A stretch of 64,000 nucleotides of DNA from Tillandsia leiboldiana (Eukaryota; Streptophyta; Magnoliopsida; Poales; Bromeliaceae): assembly GCA_029204045.2 (NCBI GenBank), contig JAQNDB010000158.1, positions 59,889 through 123,888 of the forward strand. The letters are read 5' to 3'. The notes below the pieces were generated by a model. That model was not told the origin of the DNA and did no database searches. It saw nothing but the letters and a program-made list of their open reading frames with translations. The first letter of the stretch is position 1. Every line of letters starts with the position of its first letter. The position numbers and the translations under genes are program-made. Shown piece by piece: positions 1-10,146 of the stretch.

Positions 1-448
1 GATTGGGGGGAGTACTGATGCAACAAGGAAAGGTTATAGCCTATGCCTCAAGACAACTCAAGGATTACGAGCAGAACTACCCGACTCATGACTTAGAGCT
101 AGCCGCAGTGGTCTTTGTTCTGAAACTATGGAGGCACTATCTCTATGGTGTGCACTGTAACGTGTTCTCGGACCACCAAAGCCTTAAATACCTTTTCACC
201 CAGAAGGAGCTGAACCTACGGCAGAGACGGTGGTTGGAGTTACTGAAGGATTACGACCTAACTATTCAGTACTACCCGGGAAAAGCAAATGTGGTAGCAG
301 ATGCCCTAAGCAGGAAAGGACAGGCAGAAGGGACTTCAGCGGGCACGATCACACAGCAGGACGACTTGATCGCGGAATTCTCGCGATTGAGATTGGAGGT
401 GGTACCAGCAGGGACGGTCGAGCGACTAATGTCCTTAACAGTCGTGCC
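1..448 (+). pseudogene. Ty3/gypsy pol fragment, RNase H domain
   Basis: The frame starting at base 3 reads the RNase H domain of a Ty3/gypsy polyprotein: the YASRQLKDYE block, the YPTHDLELAAVV block, LWRHYLYG, then SLKYLFTQKELNLRQRRWLE and the ADALSRK linker that precedes integrase. It closely resembles the RNase H of Tek-1 further along on the other strand. The left end is cut by the window edge. The right end is cut at base 448 by the Sire-1 LTR, so the last residues of the open frame after base 448 come from the LTR and not from gypsy. Integrase is absent. The parent element may be the one that supplied LTR-5 on the far side of Sire-1, since both point the same way; that is inference. Confidence 0.9.
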
Positions 449-675
449 TGTTACGGAATTTGAGTTGCCGTATTTCGTGAAATTGGTTAAGTCTTGAAGA
501 TTGAAGATGAAGAAAGTTGGATCATATACCTCAATCTCAAGAAAGAAGAATTCAAAAGGATCAGGTACGTTTAATTAAATAATTTTGATGATCCGAATAA
601 TTCTTATAGTGTAGAAACACTTGGATGAATTTTTTATTGCATAAAAATCAAAAACTGGACATTCCATACGTTCAG

Positions 676-897
676 AGTCCGGATCGGGCTTTACAGTTCG
701 GACCCCGAACATAGGTTAGTTTGTGCATAATTCCAGTCCGGACCTTGGGAATTTCAGTCCGGACCCCGAACGTGGAATTTGCAAGAAATGCATGAACAGT
801 CCAGACCGTGGATTTCAGTCCGGACCCCGAATGTCGTCTTTTCTGGAAATTGTCTGTTTCGCTGAGACAGTCCGGACCGCCAACTCCAGTCCGGACC
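676..897 (+). promoter_or_regulatory. Eight palindromic CAGTCCGGACC boxes upstream of the TATA box
   Basis: Boxes start at about 676, 694, 734, 755, 797, 816, 868 and 887. They come in four pairs, 7-11 bases apart within a pair. The second box of the first three pairs is followed by CCGAA, and the last pair by GTCGTCCTG. The core GTCCGGAC is a perfect palindrome; boxes 1, 2 and 5 carry single changes. The 3' LTR copy at about 39435-39660 has the same layout. Symmetric repeated LTR motifs just upstream of the promoter are, from memory, a known Sirevirus hallmark; a dimeric DNA-binding protein is the likely reader, which is inference. Confidence 0.8.
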
Positions 898-963
898 GTC
901 GTCCTGTAAAATTCCAAAAATGGTTAGTTTTTTATTCTTATCTTCTTCCACAAGTTTCTAACC

Positions 964-971
964 TATAAATA
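964..971 (+). promoter_or_regulatory. TATA box, Sire-1 5' LTR
   Basis: TATAAATA follows the box array by about 70 bases. The matching copy in the 3' LTR is at 39728-39735. Transcription would start roughly 30 bases downstream, placing the hairpin array in the RNA leader. Confidence 0.75.
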
Positions 972-1274
972 GACCCTATATTTCATCTCTTAGGGTAATC
1001 CAAAATATTCCATTAGAATCCGTACAAAATTAAAAGACGATCAAAGATTACGGTTCTAAGAGGAAAAGATCCACATATAGAGAAGAAAGGAAATACTAGA
1101 TTTAATTCTATGTTTCTTCATCTATATTGATTAATTTAATTCTAGGTTTTCTCACTCAAATTTTGAGTAGAATCAAATTAATGAATACTTAGATGGTATT
1201 TTTGATCTATTTCTAATCTAAGTATTCGGCGGATCATCACCACCCAAAAAAACAACGATCTACCCCAAAATCGG

Positions 1275-1456
1275 CGCGTGGACTCGCGTGGCCTTGTGGA
1301 TTCAAGGTGCTACCGCTCTCGTGGATTCGGAGCGAGGTACGTTCGTGGACTCGAGACGTGCTACTGGGTGAAGACCGTGGATTCGGTCAGACGTCGTGGA
1401 TTCGACGTTGGACGCCGTGGATTCGGCGTTGGGCGCAAATCGTGGATTCGAGGCGC
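1275..1456 (+). other. Array of eight hairpins with constant TGGATT/TGGACT loop
   Basis: Loops lie at 1279, 1297, 1322, 1346, 1378, 1397, 1418 and 1443. Six are TGGATT and two TGGACT. Each is flanked by a different stem that is self-complementary: CGCG/CGCG, CCTTG/CAAGG, GCTC-CG/CG-GAGC, ACGT-TCG/CGA-ACGT, GACCG/CGGTC, ACGTCG/CGACGT, ACGCCG/CGGCGT and GCGC-TCG/CGA-GCGC. It lies downstream of the TATA box, in R-U5, so it would be in the leader of the genomic RNA. The function is unknown; packaging, dimerisation or translation control are possibilities only. Confidence 0.8.
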
Positions 1457-1753
1457 GTCGTGGAGCGAGCGGAGAAGATCTACTAGGAGCGTATGGAAAA
1501 GGTTGAGTCGTAAGTGTGTACGGTAAATCACCTTGTACGTGTTTTAATTCTAGTGGATTTCGCCGTGTTATCGGTCCCGTGGTTTTTTACTCCTGTGACG
1601 GAGTTTTCCACGTAAAAATCTCTGCGTGTTATTTATTTTTCCGCATTGGGTTTTATATCGCAAAAATTTTTGAGTGTTTACTGTTTACACCTATTCACCC
1701 CCCTCTAGGAGTTTTTTTCCCTATTTAGATCCAATTAATCTTAACCCAACAAG

Positions 1754-1765
1754 TGGTATCAGAGC
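1754..1765 (+). other. Primer-binding site of Sire-1
   Basis: TGGTATCAGAGC lies two bases after the LTR. It is complementary to the 3' end of plant initiator methionine tRNA, the usual primer of these elements. Confidence 0.9.
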
Positions 1766-1784
1766 GGGAATAGGGTTGTAAACA

Positions 1785-3504
1785 ATGGTTGAAGGTGGAA
1801 ACATCAACAGACCTCCGTTCTTCGATGGAACAAATTATGCGTATTGGAAAGTACGGATGAAAGCCTTTTTAATTTCCATCGACGAACGGGTGTGGCAATC
1901 AATAGAGTTAGGATGGTCTAATCCAACTGAAATTATTGCTGATGTTCGCACCATCAAACCTAGGTCGAAATGGACCAAGGAAGAGATTGATTCATCTTCT
2001 TACAATGGCAAAGGAATTAATGCTCTATTTAATGCTTTGTCACAAACTGAGTTCTATCGCGTCTCGGCATGTGAGACTGCGAAAGAAATCTGGGATGTTC
2101 TTCAAGTTACACATGAGGGAACTAACCTTGTGAAGATTCAAAAACTGCAAATGCTTACGAGCAAGTTTGACTCTATTTTCATGGCAGAAAATGAATCTTT
2201 CACAAATTACTATACACGATTGCAAGACATCGTAAATTCATGTGCTAACTTGGGAGAGAAGATTCCAGAATTTAAAGTTGTAAGAAAGATATTAAGAACT
2301 CTTCCTGAACGATTTCGCCCAAAGGTCGCAGCCATTGAAACAATTAAACACCCGGACGAAATGCGTGTAGAAGAATTAGTTGGTTCACTTCAAACTTATG
2401 AAATGACATTTCCTACTAACTATTCTTCTGGAAAGGCATCCTCTTCTAAGTCTTCAGGTTTAGCGTTGAAAACAACAAAAGAAGAAGACGCGGATTCATC
2501 CTCCTCAGCCGATGGCGAGAACCTATCTATGGAGGACTTTGAGAAACAACTTGCTCTCTTGACACGAAGATTTCGCCGAAACTTTCGAAGGGGTAACTCA
2601 AGTAAAACTCCATCCTTCGTAAAGTCGAAGAAAGGCAAAGGTTTTTCAAGCTACAAGTCAAGAAAGCAAGAGAGTTTTCCAAAGGATAAGAAAAGCTCAG
2701 AGGGACAAGTCCAATGCTTCAAGTGCCGAGGATACGGCCATATCTCAACGGAGTGTCCAAATAAGAATCCGTCGAAGAAGAAAGTGATGCAAGCCGTCAC
2801 TTGGGATGACACCTCATCGTCAAATGAGTCATCGTCGAGTGATGAAGAAGATAACGCAACGGCGTTCCACGCGTCCACATCTTCACCCTTCATGTGCTTA
2901 ATGGCAAGTACATCCGAGTCATTGTCCAACCCCACTGTTGAAAAGATTGCAACGGACTATGAATCGGATAATTCGGAAGGTGAAGACTTTGCTTTTGCCT
3001 ACCATAAACTTTTGAGGGATTCAAAGAAACTGGCAAAGCAAAACAAGAGTTTGAGAGGGAGATTGCAGGATCTCGAAGAACAAGCAAAAAGGGCAACTTC
3101 TCTCTCAAACGCTCTTGAAGTTGAAAGGGATAATCTGATTAAAGTAAATGTTTTCCTTCAAGAGTCTAATGAGCTTCTCGAGAAGAATTATGTGGATATG
3201 GTGAACAAAGCGAATTACTTCTTGAAGCTCTATGGCGAGGTTCGACAGGAAAAAATGGAAATGATGAAGACCATTTTCCAACTCAAGGATGATTTAAAGC
3301 AATTTTCTTCTGGAAGGAGTAAGTTGGATAAAATGCTTGGTCTTGGTCAAACAAATCGGTTCAGCCTCGGGTATACTCGAACTGGAGACAGTCCTAGTTC
3401 GAGTGGGACAGTGTTTGTGCCTCAGTCGGTACCTCCTCCTCCGACACCGGAATTTACGACAAACAACGACAACAAGCCTACTTCACCCTCTTTGGGATCG
3501 TCAA
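1785..3504 (+). pseudogene. gag: Sire-1 gag, N-terminal part, interrupted
   Basis: The frame opens with MVEGGNINRPPFFDGTNYAY, the usual start of plant copia Gag, 20 bases after the primer-binding site. The capsid part covers roughly residues 10-220 (WKVRMKAFL, LFNALSQTEF, HEGTNLVKIQKLQML). A first zinc knuckle, CFKCRGYGHISTEC, lies near residue 310. Acidic and serine-rich stretches follow, then a heptad-rich coiled coil at about residues 400-510, as in Sirevirus Gag. The frame is cut after LGSS by Tek-1, whose target duplication GTCAA is at 3500-3504. The frame continues after the insertion at 14812, where a second zinc knuckle appears. Residues read beyond 3504 belong to the Tek-1 LTR. No internal stop is seen in this part, so it was probably functional until the insertion. 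Confidence 0.92.
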
Positions 3505-6500
3505 TGTCACGCCCCGGGTGTAAACCAGAACCCGGGCTCGCCAACAGATCCGCCGTGCACACAGAATTTTCCATGTACACGAAGCGCTGGTAACCTGCTC
3601 AGATATAAGATATACAATAAAAGAGCATAAACAGAGCTGAACTAAAAGAACTATAAGTAATCTCAGACTGGAAATAAGATACAAGCGAAAATAAAAGTAC
3701 AATAAACTCCCAGCTCACCAATAAAATACAAACAGCTGGCTAAGGCCACACCCAAAAGTATACTACAGTAGTCTGAGATACAAAAGGGGTACAATAAAGG
3801 TCCAGCTACTCTCACGGTCGGGGTAGATGATCTAGCTAGTCCGCAATCCTCTTACCTCGATCTGCCGCTGATGGCCCAGCAGCTCTCGCAGATGACTCTG
3901 CAAAACAAAGGGGAAAAGACAGAAAACAACTATGGGGGTGAGAACTACTAGATAAACCAGTAGCCTCCCCTAGTGGGTAAAACCTCAAATGTTGACGCAC
4001 CCACTAGGACTATAAGAGGCAAAAAGGAGAGAAAAGTGGTATGCTAAAAAGGCTGCTGAAAGAGAAGACTACCACTACTATGCCTCTAAATGCAATGCCA
4101 AAAAGATATCTGTATGTATGCAACTGTAAGACTAGCCGCCCAAAGAAAGCCAATCGAAGGGCCAGGAAGTACTGGCACTGCCTGCTCTGTCATCACTCAC
4201 AACTGTCCAACTGACCGGCACCCGTCACGGTCCAAAAGCCTACTCCGGAGTGGCACTCGAGGGGAGCAACCCACACGAGTATAATAACCCTGTCATCAAT
4301 ATCTCTCAATAGCAAGACTGGATCAAAACTATGATCAAAGTGGGAAACTCCATCCACTAATGCAATCCCCAATCCCAAATCTGATGAGATGATAAGTATC
4401 CGGTCGACCGCCCAAAATCCGCGGTCGCCGCAAGACCCAGAAATCCCAATCTAGTGAAATAAACCCATCTGGTCGACCGCCTAACATCCGCGGTCGCCAT
4501 AATACCCCTCAATCCACAAATGAGTCCAAACTGTCCCATACACAAGACCCCAGCTACACCATCCCCAAAACTCTGCTAGAACTCGAGCAACATGCACAAG
4601 TATAACAATGAGAGTCACTACACATGTTTTCTCCTAAGTCAGATCCAATAAGAGGGTGTAGCAATAAATAGTGGCCTAACTAGATGTCCATACAAGCATG
4701 CGATTGTCCTTTTTAAAAACAGTAGTAAAGTATCTGATATTCATTTTAAAAGATTAATCTTAATCTATTAGCATGTTAAATTAATTGCATGCAAGGTGAG
4801 GATATAGCATGTGTCCAACATTGATGTCCCAAGTTTAACACCTAAAGCTACCAATTAATTTAGGGGTCAATATATCATGTTCTCAAATCAACTATTATCT
4901 TGTAGCATTCAAATTGGGGCAACTTGATAATCCTAGTGAGCAAGTCAACAGTGAGGGAAACGCAACCACCCACCTCGAAAAGCGTGCACAACACCCGAAG
5001 ACACACTCCGCTGCCCACAGTCCTCTAATGCTGCTGTCTGTCGAAAACAGTGCCCTACAACGACAAACATTGAACACGGTATAAAAATTACAAGTCTCAA
5101 ATACAGCTTTTGCTGTTTTTACAACCAGCACGCAAAACGAGGCATTTCACCTCTGTCCCGAGGACCAAAAATTCCAGAAAAATCACGGTTGCATTCCTCG
5201 CGAAAAGTAAGCCCAAAATGACTCTTTAAACGCCTCGATCCGACGTTCCTACATCAAGATATAAATCGTTGAAGTTGCCGCTGTCCAAAGATTCCAAACA
5301 GCAAAAGGGGGGTCAAAAACACCTCGGGAACCATGCCAAGAATTTGGAATCCAGAGAAATCACCAACACGAAAAATGAAGCCCTACCTCTCAGGAACACA
5401 CCGGCGAAGAAATCATCGAAATCAGACTCCTGTACTGCGCAGGGGGCTTCTTGGACTGAGATGCGACGATAACGGGCCTAATTAGGGGGAAAAATGAGGC
5501 GCACTGTAAAATCCGGATCGCCGTTGTCGAGCTTCCAAAAATTCTGGAAATCCACCAAGAGATGCAAAATAATGTGAGCAACAACTTCTCTAAAGATCCC
5601 TCCCTCTCATTCCCTATCTACACCATGGAAAAAGAAAGAGAAGAGAGAGAGGTGGGCTGCCTTTTATAGGCCCAAAAATCTTTTGGATTAATGACGGCCA
5701 TGTCCCCGGTTTCGGGCGCTCGAAACTTTCGGGCCCCGAAACCGGGCCCGCACAGTAACCCGGCCTAACTCGGCCCGCTCCGCACAACGGATCCGGCCGG
5801 ACCGCATGGCCGTCCAACCCGTCCCGCTGCTCGACACGTGTCCCCCGCACAGGGGACAGCGCGGCCGGCCAATCGGGCGCGCCCACGTGTCCACGCAATC
5901 GGCGGCTGGGGTGGGTGGCGCCCGCCTATGGGGCGGCGCCACGTGGCCCTCGTGCGCTGCCGTGCCCGACACGGCTGTCGGGCTGCCGCCGCCGCCCACG
6001 TGCGTACGGCCGCAGCCGCATGGCCCAGCGTGCGCCATGTGCATATGGGCCACCCAATCCGGGGCCGCCACGTGGCGCGCCCCGGTCCACCGTGCACCGC
6101 GCACACCCCGCCCCTGCCCGGCCTGCCCACGCTGCCCGCGCATGCCCCCACGCGCCGAGCGCACTGCGCCGGGCCAACCGTGTGTCGCCACGTGGCCCGC
6201 CGGTCCACCGTGCACCGGCGGCCCGTTCCGTGGACCGGGGGGCGTGCGCCGGCCCAATGAGAGGGCGCCACATGTCCATGCCGGTCCACAGCTCCTCCCC
6301 ATGCACCAATTTGCGCGGAAAACTTTCGGGGGTCCGTTTTTGGGCATCCGGACTCCGAAAAATATAAATAAACATTCGTTTTCAAGCGTTTTTCCGCGCT
6401 GAATCCAAATACGGCCTCCGATCAGCCTGAAACCACTTCTAAAATTCGGCAAATGCAGCCGAACGTTAGGCTTGCTCCAAAATCCTTACTGAGTTCCAAA

Positions 6501-6598
6501 CAACACATCACTTGACATGTTGGGGCCCCACACACCAATAATAGGTGTTCCACACCCCGAAATAGGGGAAAAACCACTGGGGATCCTGGGACACTACA
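3505..6598 (-). repeat. Tek-1 3' LTR
   Basis: This LTR is 3094 bp, next to the polypurine tract. It is 17 bp longer than its partner, mostly because of an extra 16-17 bases near 5725. It includes two conserved hairpins (4405-4427 and 4474-4496), a TATA box on the minus strand (5661-5668) and a GC-rich upstream zone with G-boxes (about 5830-6285). Confidence 0.95.
4405..4496 (-). other. Pair of conserved hairpins, loop GGAYNTTRG, in Tek-1 LTR
   Basis: Two 7-bp perfect stems CGACCGC/GCGGTCG enclose 9-base loops, GGATTTTGG and GGATGTTAG on the sense strand, at 4405-4427 and 4474-4496. The same pair is in the other Tek-1 LTR near 12630-12722. Related LTRs have the same loops with altered but still pairing stems: CAACCGC/GCGGTTG at 19054-19076, CAGCCGC/GCGGTTG at 42081-42103, AACCGC/GCGGTT at 45359-45379. 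They sit downstream of the TATA box. Confidence 0.7.
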
Positions 6599-6613
6599 TC
6601 CTCCCCCACTAAC
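6599..6613 (-). other. Polypurine tract of Tek-1
   Basis: On the minus strand this is a short run of G and A (core AGTGGGGGAGGA) that abuts the 3' LTR, the normal position for the plus-strand primer. Confidence 0.85.
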
Positions 6614-6645
6614 AAAAGTTTCGTCCTCGAAACGAAAATCATACC

Positions 6646-7563
6646 TCAGTCCCGAGCCTCGAACAGGTAGGGGTAGGTGTCCATCATCTCCGAGTCCAGC
6701 TCCCAAGTAGCCTCGCGCTCGTCATGATCGCTCCAAAGGACCTTCACATAGGGAATGGCCCGACTGCGCAATTCTCTCACCTCTCGATCCAGAATCCGCA
6801 GCGGGCGCTCCTCGTACCTCAAATCCTCGCTGATCTCAAGCGGCGTGAAGTCGATGACGTGCGATGGGTCGAAGACGTACCTCCTCAGAGTAGAAACATG
6901 AAAAACATAATGGACACCGGTTAACCTCGGGGGAAGAGCAAGTCGATAGGCAACTGGTCCGATGCGCTCCAATACCTCGAAGGGTCCAATATAACGGGGG
7001 CTGAGTTTTCCGCGGATGCCAAACCTCCTTATCCCCTTGGACGGCGAGACTTTCAAAAATACATGATCTCCAACCTGAAACTCTAAATCTCGTCGCCGAA
7101 CATCAGCATAGCTCCTCTGTCGACTCTGAGCGGTCTGAAGGTGCTGTCGAATCACTCTGACCTTCTCCTCTGCCTCTATCAATAAATCTGGTCCCAGAGT
7201 CCGTCTCTCCCCCACTTCACTCCAATATAGCGGTGATCGACATTTGCGTCCATACAACGCTTCAAACGGAGGCATTTGGATGCTCGCCTGAAAGCTGTTG
7301 TTGTACGCAAACTCAGCCAAAGATAAGTGTCGAATCCATCCACCGCCAAAATCTAGGACACAAGCCCTCAGCATATCCTCAAGGATCTGAATCGTCCGCT
7401 CTGACTGTCCATCAGTCTGTGGGTGGAAGGCTGTACTGAATCTGAGCTGAGTCCCCAAGGTAGTCTGTAAACTCCTCCAGAATCGCGAACCAAACCTCGG
7501 GTCTCTATCTGATACTATAGAAGCTGGCACTCCATGTAATCTCACTATCTCATCCAAATACAA
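6646..7563 (-). pseudogene. pol: Tek-1 pol: integrase C-terminal part and chromodomain
   Basis: This part is in frame with the preceding RT segment and separated from it by a stop codon at 7564-7566, where the family normally has a residue before LYLDEIVRLHG. It holds the second catalytic aspartate of integrase (IVSDRDPRF) and the catalytic glutamate (QSERTIQILED), then the GDHVFLKVSP and GKLSPRYIGPFEV blocks of the integrase C-terminus. The end (ILDREVRELRSRAIPYVKVLW, then ATWELDSEM) is a chromodomain, which in chromoviruses steers integration to particular chromatin. The first methionine in the open stretch is not a true start. The frame ends at a natural stop close to the polypurine tract. 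Confidence 0.93.
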
Positions 7564-9636
7564 CTAGGCTAGTCGCTCGAGTGGCCAAGTAGTCTGCATA
7601 GGCAAAAAGTGCGCTGACTTGGTGAGTCGATCCACAACTACCCAGATAGCATCTGCACCTCCCTGTGCCCTCGGCAATCCGACCACAAAATCCATCGTAA
7701 TGTGGTCCCATTTCCACTCGGGAATTGGGAGACTCTGTAGCTTGCCAGCTGGCACCCGATGCTCAGCTTTTACCTGCTGACAAGTTAAACACTGAGACAC
7801 AAACCTCCCAATATCCCTTTTCATGCCATTCCACCAGAAGTGTGCCTTGAGGTCTTTATACATCTTAGTCCCCCCAGGATGAAGGGTATAAGGTGTATAA
7901 TGGGCCTCCCTCAATATCTGCTCTCTGATCCCCGCATCCACTGGCACACATGCTCGGTCCCTGTACCTCAGTACTCCCGAAGCATCCACTGAAAAATCCC
8001 CTGACCGATCACTCAAAATCTGATCTCTAATCCTGGTCAAATAGGGGTCCTCACTCTGTCTCTCTCGGATCCTCTCCAGCAGAGTGGGCTGCACGACCAA
8101 AGACATCAGTCTAGCAGAGACCCCAGGGGACACAACCTCTATCTCGAGCCGTCTCAACTCCTCTAACAGTGGCGCTTGATCTGTAATCAACATGGACAAA
8201 CTCTGCACCGCTCTCCTACTCAAAGCATCTGTAACCACATTGGCCTTGCCTGGATGGTAAAGGATATCCACATCGTAATCCTTTAGTAGCTCTAACCATC
8301 TACGCTGCCTCAAATTCAGCTCCTTCTGCGTGAACAGATACTTTAGGCTCTTGTGGTCGGTGTAGATCTCACAGTGCTCTCCATATAGGTAATGGCGCCA
8401 AAGCTTCAATGCAAACACCACGGCAGCAAGCTCCAAGTCATGGGTAGGGTAATTCTTCTCGTAATCCTTAAGCTGTCTCGATGCATAAGCAATTACCCTA
8501 CCCTCCTGCATTAGCACGCATCGAAGTCCACTGTGCGATGCATCACTATAAATTACATATCCTTTCCCCATAACGGGGAGGGAAAGTATAGGAGCGGTCA
8601 TCAGTCTACTCTTCAGCTCCTCGAAACTCCTCTGGCAATCCTCACTCCGCTGAAACTTAATTCCTTTGCGGGTCAAACGAGTGAGGGGTGTAGAAAGCTT
8701 CGCAAAGCCTTCCACAAACCGACGATAATAACCAGCTAAACCCATGAAGCTGCGCACCTCTGATACCGTCGTCGGTCGGGGCCAATCACGAACTGCCTCA
8801 ATCTTCGCCGGGTCTACAGCCACACCAGCGGCGGAGATCACATGGCCTAAGAAAGCTACCTCCCGAAGCCAAAACTCGCACTTTGCCAGCTTGGCATACA
8901 ACTTCTTCTCTCGTAGAAGTTGTAGCACAGTCCTCAAGTGCTCCTCATGCTCGGCCTCGCTTCCGGAGTATACAAGGATATCATCAATAAACACCACCAC
9001 AAACCGATCTAAAAATGGCCAAAATATCCTGTTCATCAAGTCCATAAAGGTGGCAGGGGCATTAGTCAATCCAAAAGGCATAACGGTAAACTCATAATGC
9101 CCGTACCGTGATCTGAAAGCAGTCTTAGGAATATCCTCGGCCTTCACCTTCAATTGGTGGTAACCAGACTGTAGATCAATCTTGGAGAAGACACAAGACC
9201 CTTGCAGCTGATCAAAGAGATCGTCGATGCGCGGCAAAGGGTACTTGTTCTTGATGGTCACTTTATTCAATTCCCTATAGTCCACACACAGTCGAAGTGA
9301 CCCATCATTCTTCTTCACGAATAGCACCGGCGCTCCCCAAGGCGACACACTTGGTCTAATAAAGCCCTTATCCATCAAATCTTGCAGCTGTGCTTTAAGC
9401 TCTCGCAGCTCAGCCAGTGCCATCCGATAAGGAGCCTTAGAGATTGGCGCAGTTCCTGGAACTACGTCAATCACAAACTCAATCTCTCTGTCTGGCGGCA
9501 TGCTAGTCAGCTCAGGTGGAAAAACATCCGGAAACTCGCGGACAATAGGAATATCCCCGAGTCCCGGTGCCGCCGTAGGCCCCTCAACAACACTAGCCAA
9601 AAAGGCTACACATCCTCGACGAATCATCCGCCTCGC
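7564..9636 (-). pseudogene. pol: Tek-1 pol: reverse transcriptase, RNase H, integrase N-terminal part
   Basis: The RT shows KNDGSLRLCVDYRELN, KIDLQSGYHQLK, VMPFGLTNAPATF and the catalytic FIDDILVYSG, followed by FLGHVIS and LAGYYRRFV. RNase H starts at YVIYSDASHSG and ends at NVVTDALSRR. Integrase begins with its zinc-binding HHCC part (histidines in the HPGGTKMY region, CLTCQQVK), then the first catalytic aspartate in WDHITMDFVVGLP. All three enzyme parts are therefore present. The segment is bounded by two in-frame stops, at 9637-9639 upstream and 7564-7566 downstream; both lie inside conserved sequence and look like point mutations. It reads through in the same frame as protease and chromodomain. 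Confidence 0.95.
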
Positions 9637-10146
9637 TCAGGAAGTCGAAACCATAGAGGCAAAGAAAGCGCTCTGACATTCCCGATACACCAACATCTCC
9701 TGGCCTGGCTCTCTAAAAGTGACAGTCCTCGCGGCACAATCAATAGTCGCGAAATACCGAGCCAGCCAGTCCATCCCGAGAACCACATCAAAGTCCCTTA
9801 GCGGTCTCAAGACCAACAGGTCTGCTGGCATAATCCAGGACTCGATCTGCATCGGGCAGGACCAACAGCACTCCTCCACGTGCAAAGTGTGATCGGGAAT
9901 CTGAACCTCTCGTGCGCGTAGCAAAAGTCCTACCTCTAACCCATGTAACGATGCAAATGATCTACTAATGAAAGAATGCGACGCTCCAGTATCAAATAAA
10001 GTACGAGTCCTAATGCCAGAGAGTAAGGTGATACCTGCCACCACATGGTCTGCTGCCGAAGAGTCCTCCACCTGCGCGACATACACTCGCCCACTCTGAG
10101 CTGGAGGGCGATAATCTGTGGGATGGGAAGAAGATGGCCCGCTCAC
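9637..10146 (-). pseudogene. pol: Tek-1 pol: aspartic protease
   Basis: The active-site motif is LFDTGASHSFIS, followed by the flap and the VVLGMDWLA block typical of gypsy proteases. It shares the frame of the upstream zinc-knuckle region and the downstream RT, and ends at a stop (9637-9639) just before RT. The protease would cut the Gag-Pol polyprotein inside the particle. Confidence 0.93.

Larger units (their letters stand above)
449..1751 (+). repeat. Sire-1 5' LTR
   Basis: It begins TGTTACGG and ends CCCAACA, two bases before the primer-binding site. The same sequence recurs at 39256-40478. It contains palindromic boxes (676-897), a TATA box (964), a hairpin array (1275-1456) and a pyrimidine-rich stretch with CACCCCCCTCTAG near its end. 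The 5' LTR and the 3' copy differ at many scattered sites. Confidence 0.9.

Noticed and set aside
1754..1765. tRNA gene fragment
   Set aside because: The TGGTATCAGAGC motif occurs only at LTR junctions as primer-binding sites; no cloverleaf is present.
5688..6452. Open frames of 150-250 codons in the Tek-1 LTR (also 13787-14610 and 20626-21477)
   Set aside because: GC-rich U3 sequence, overlapping frames on both strands, no domain, no conservation of a start codon between LTR copies.
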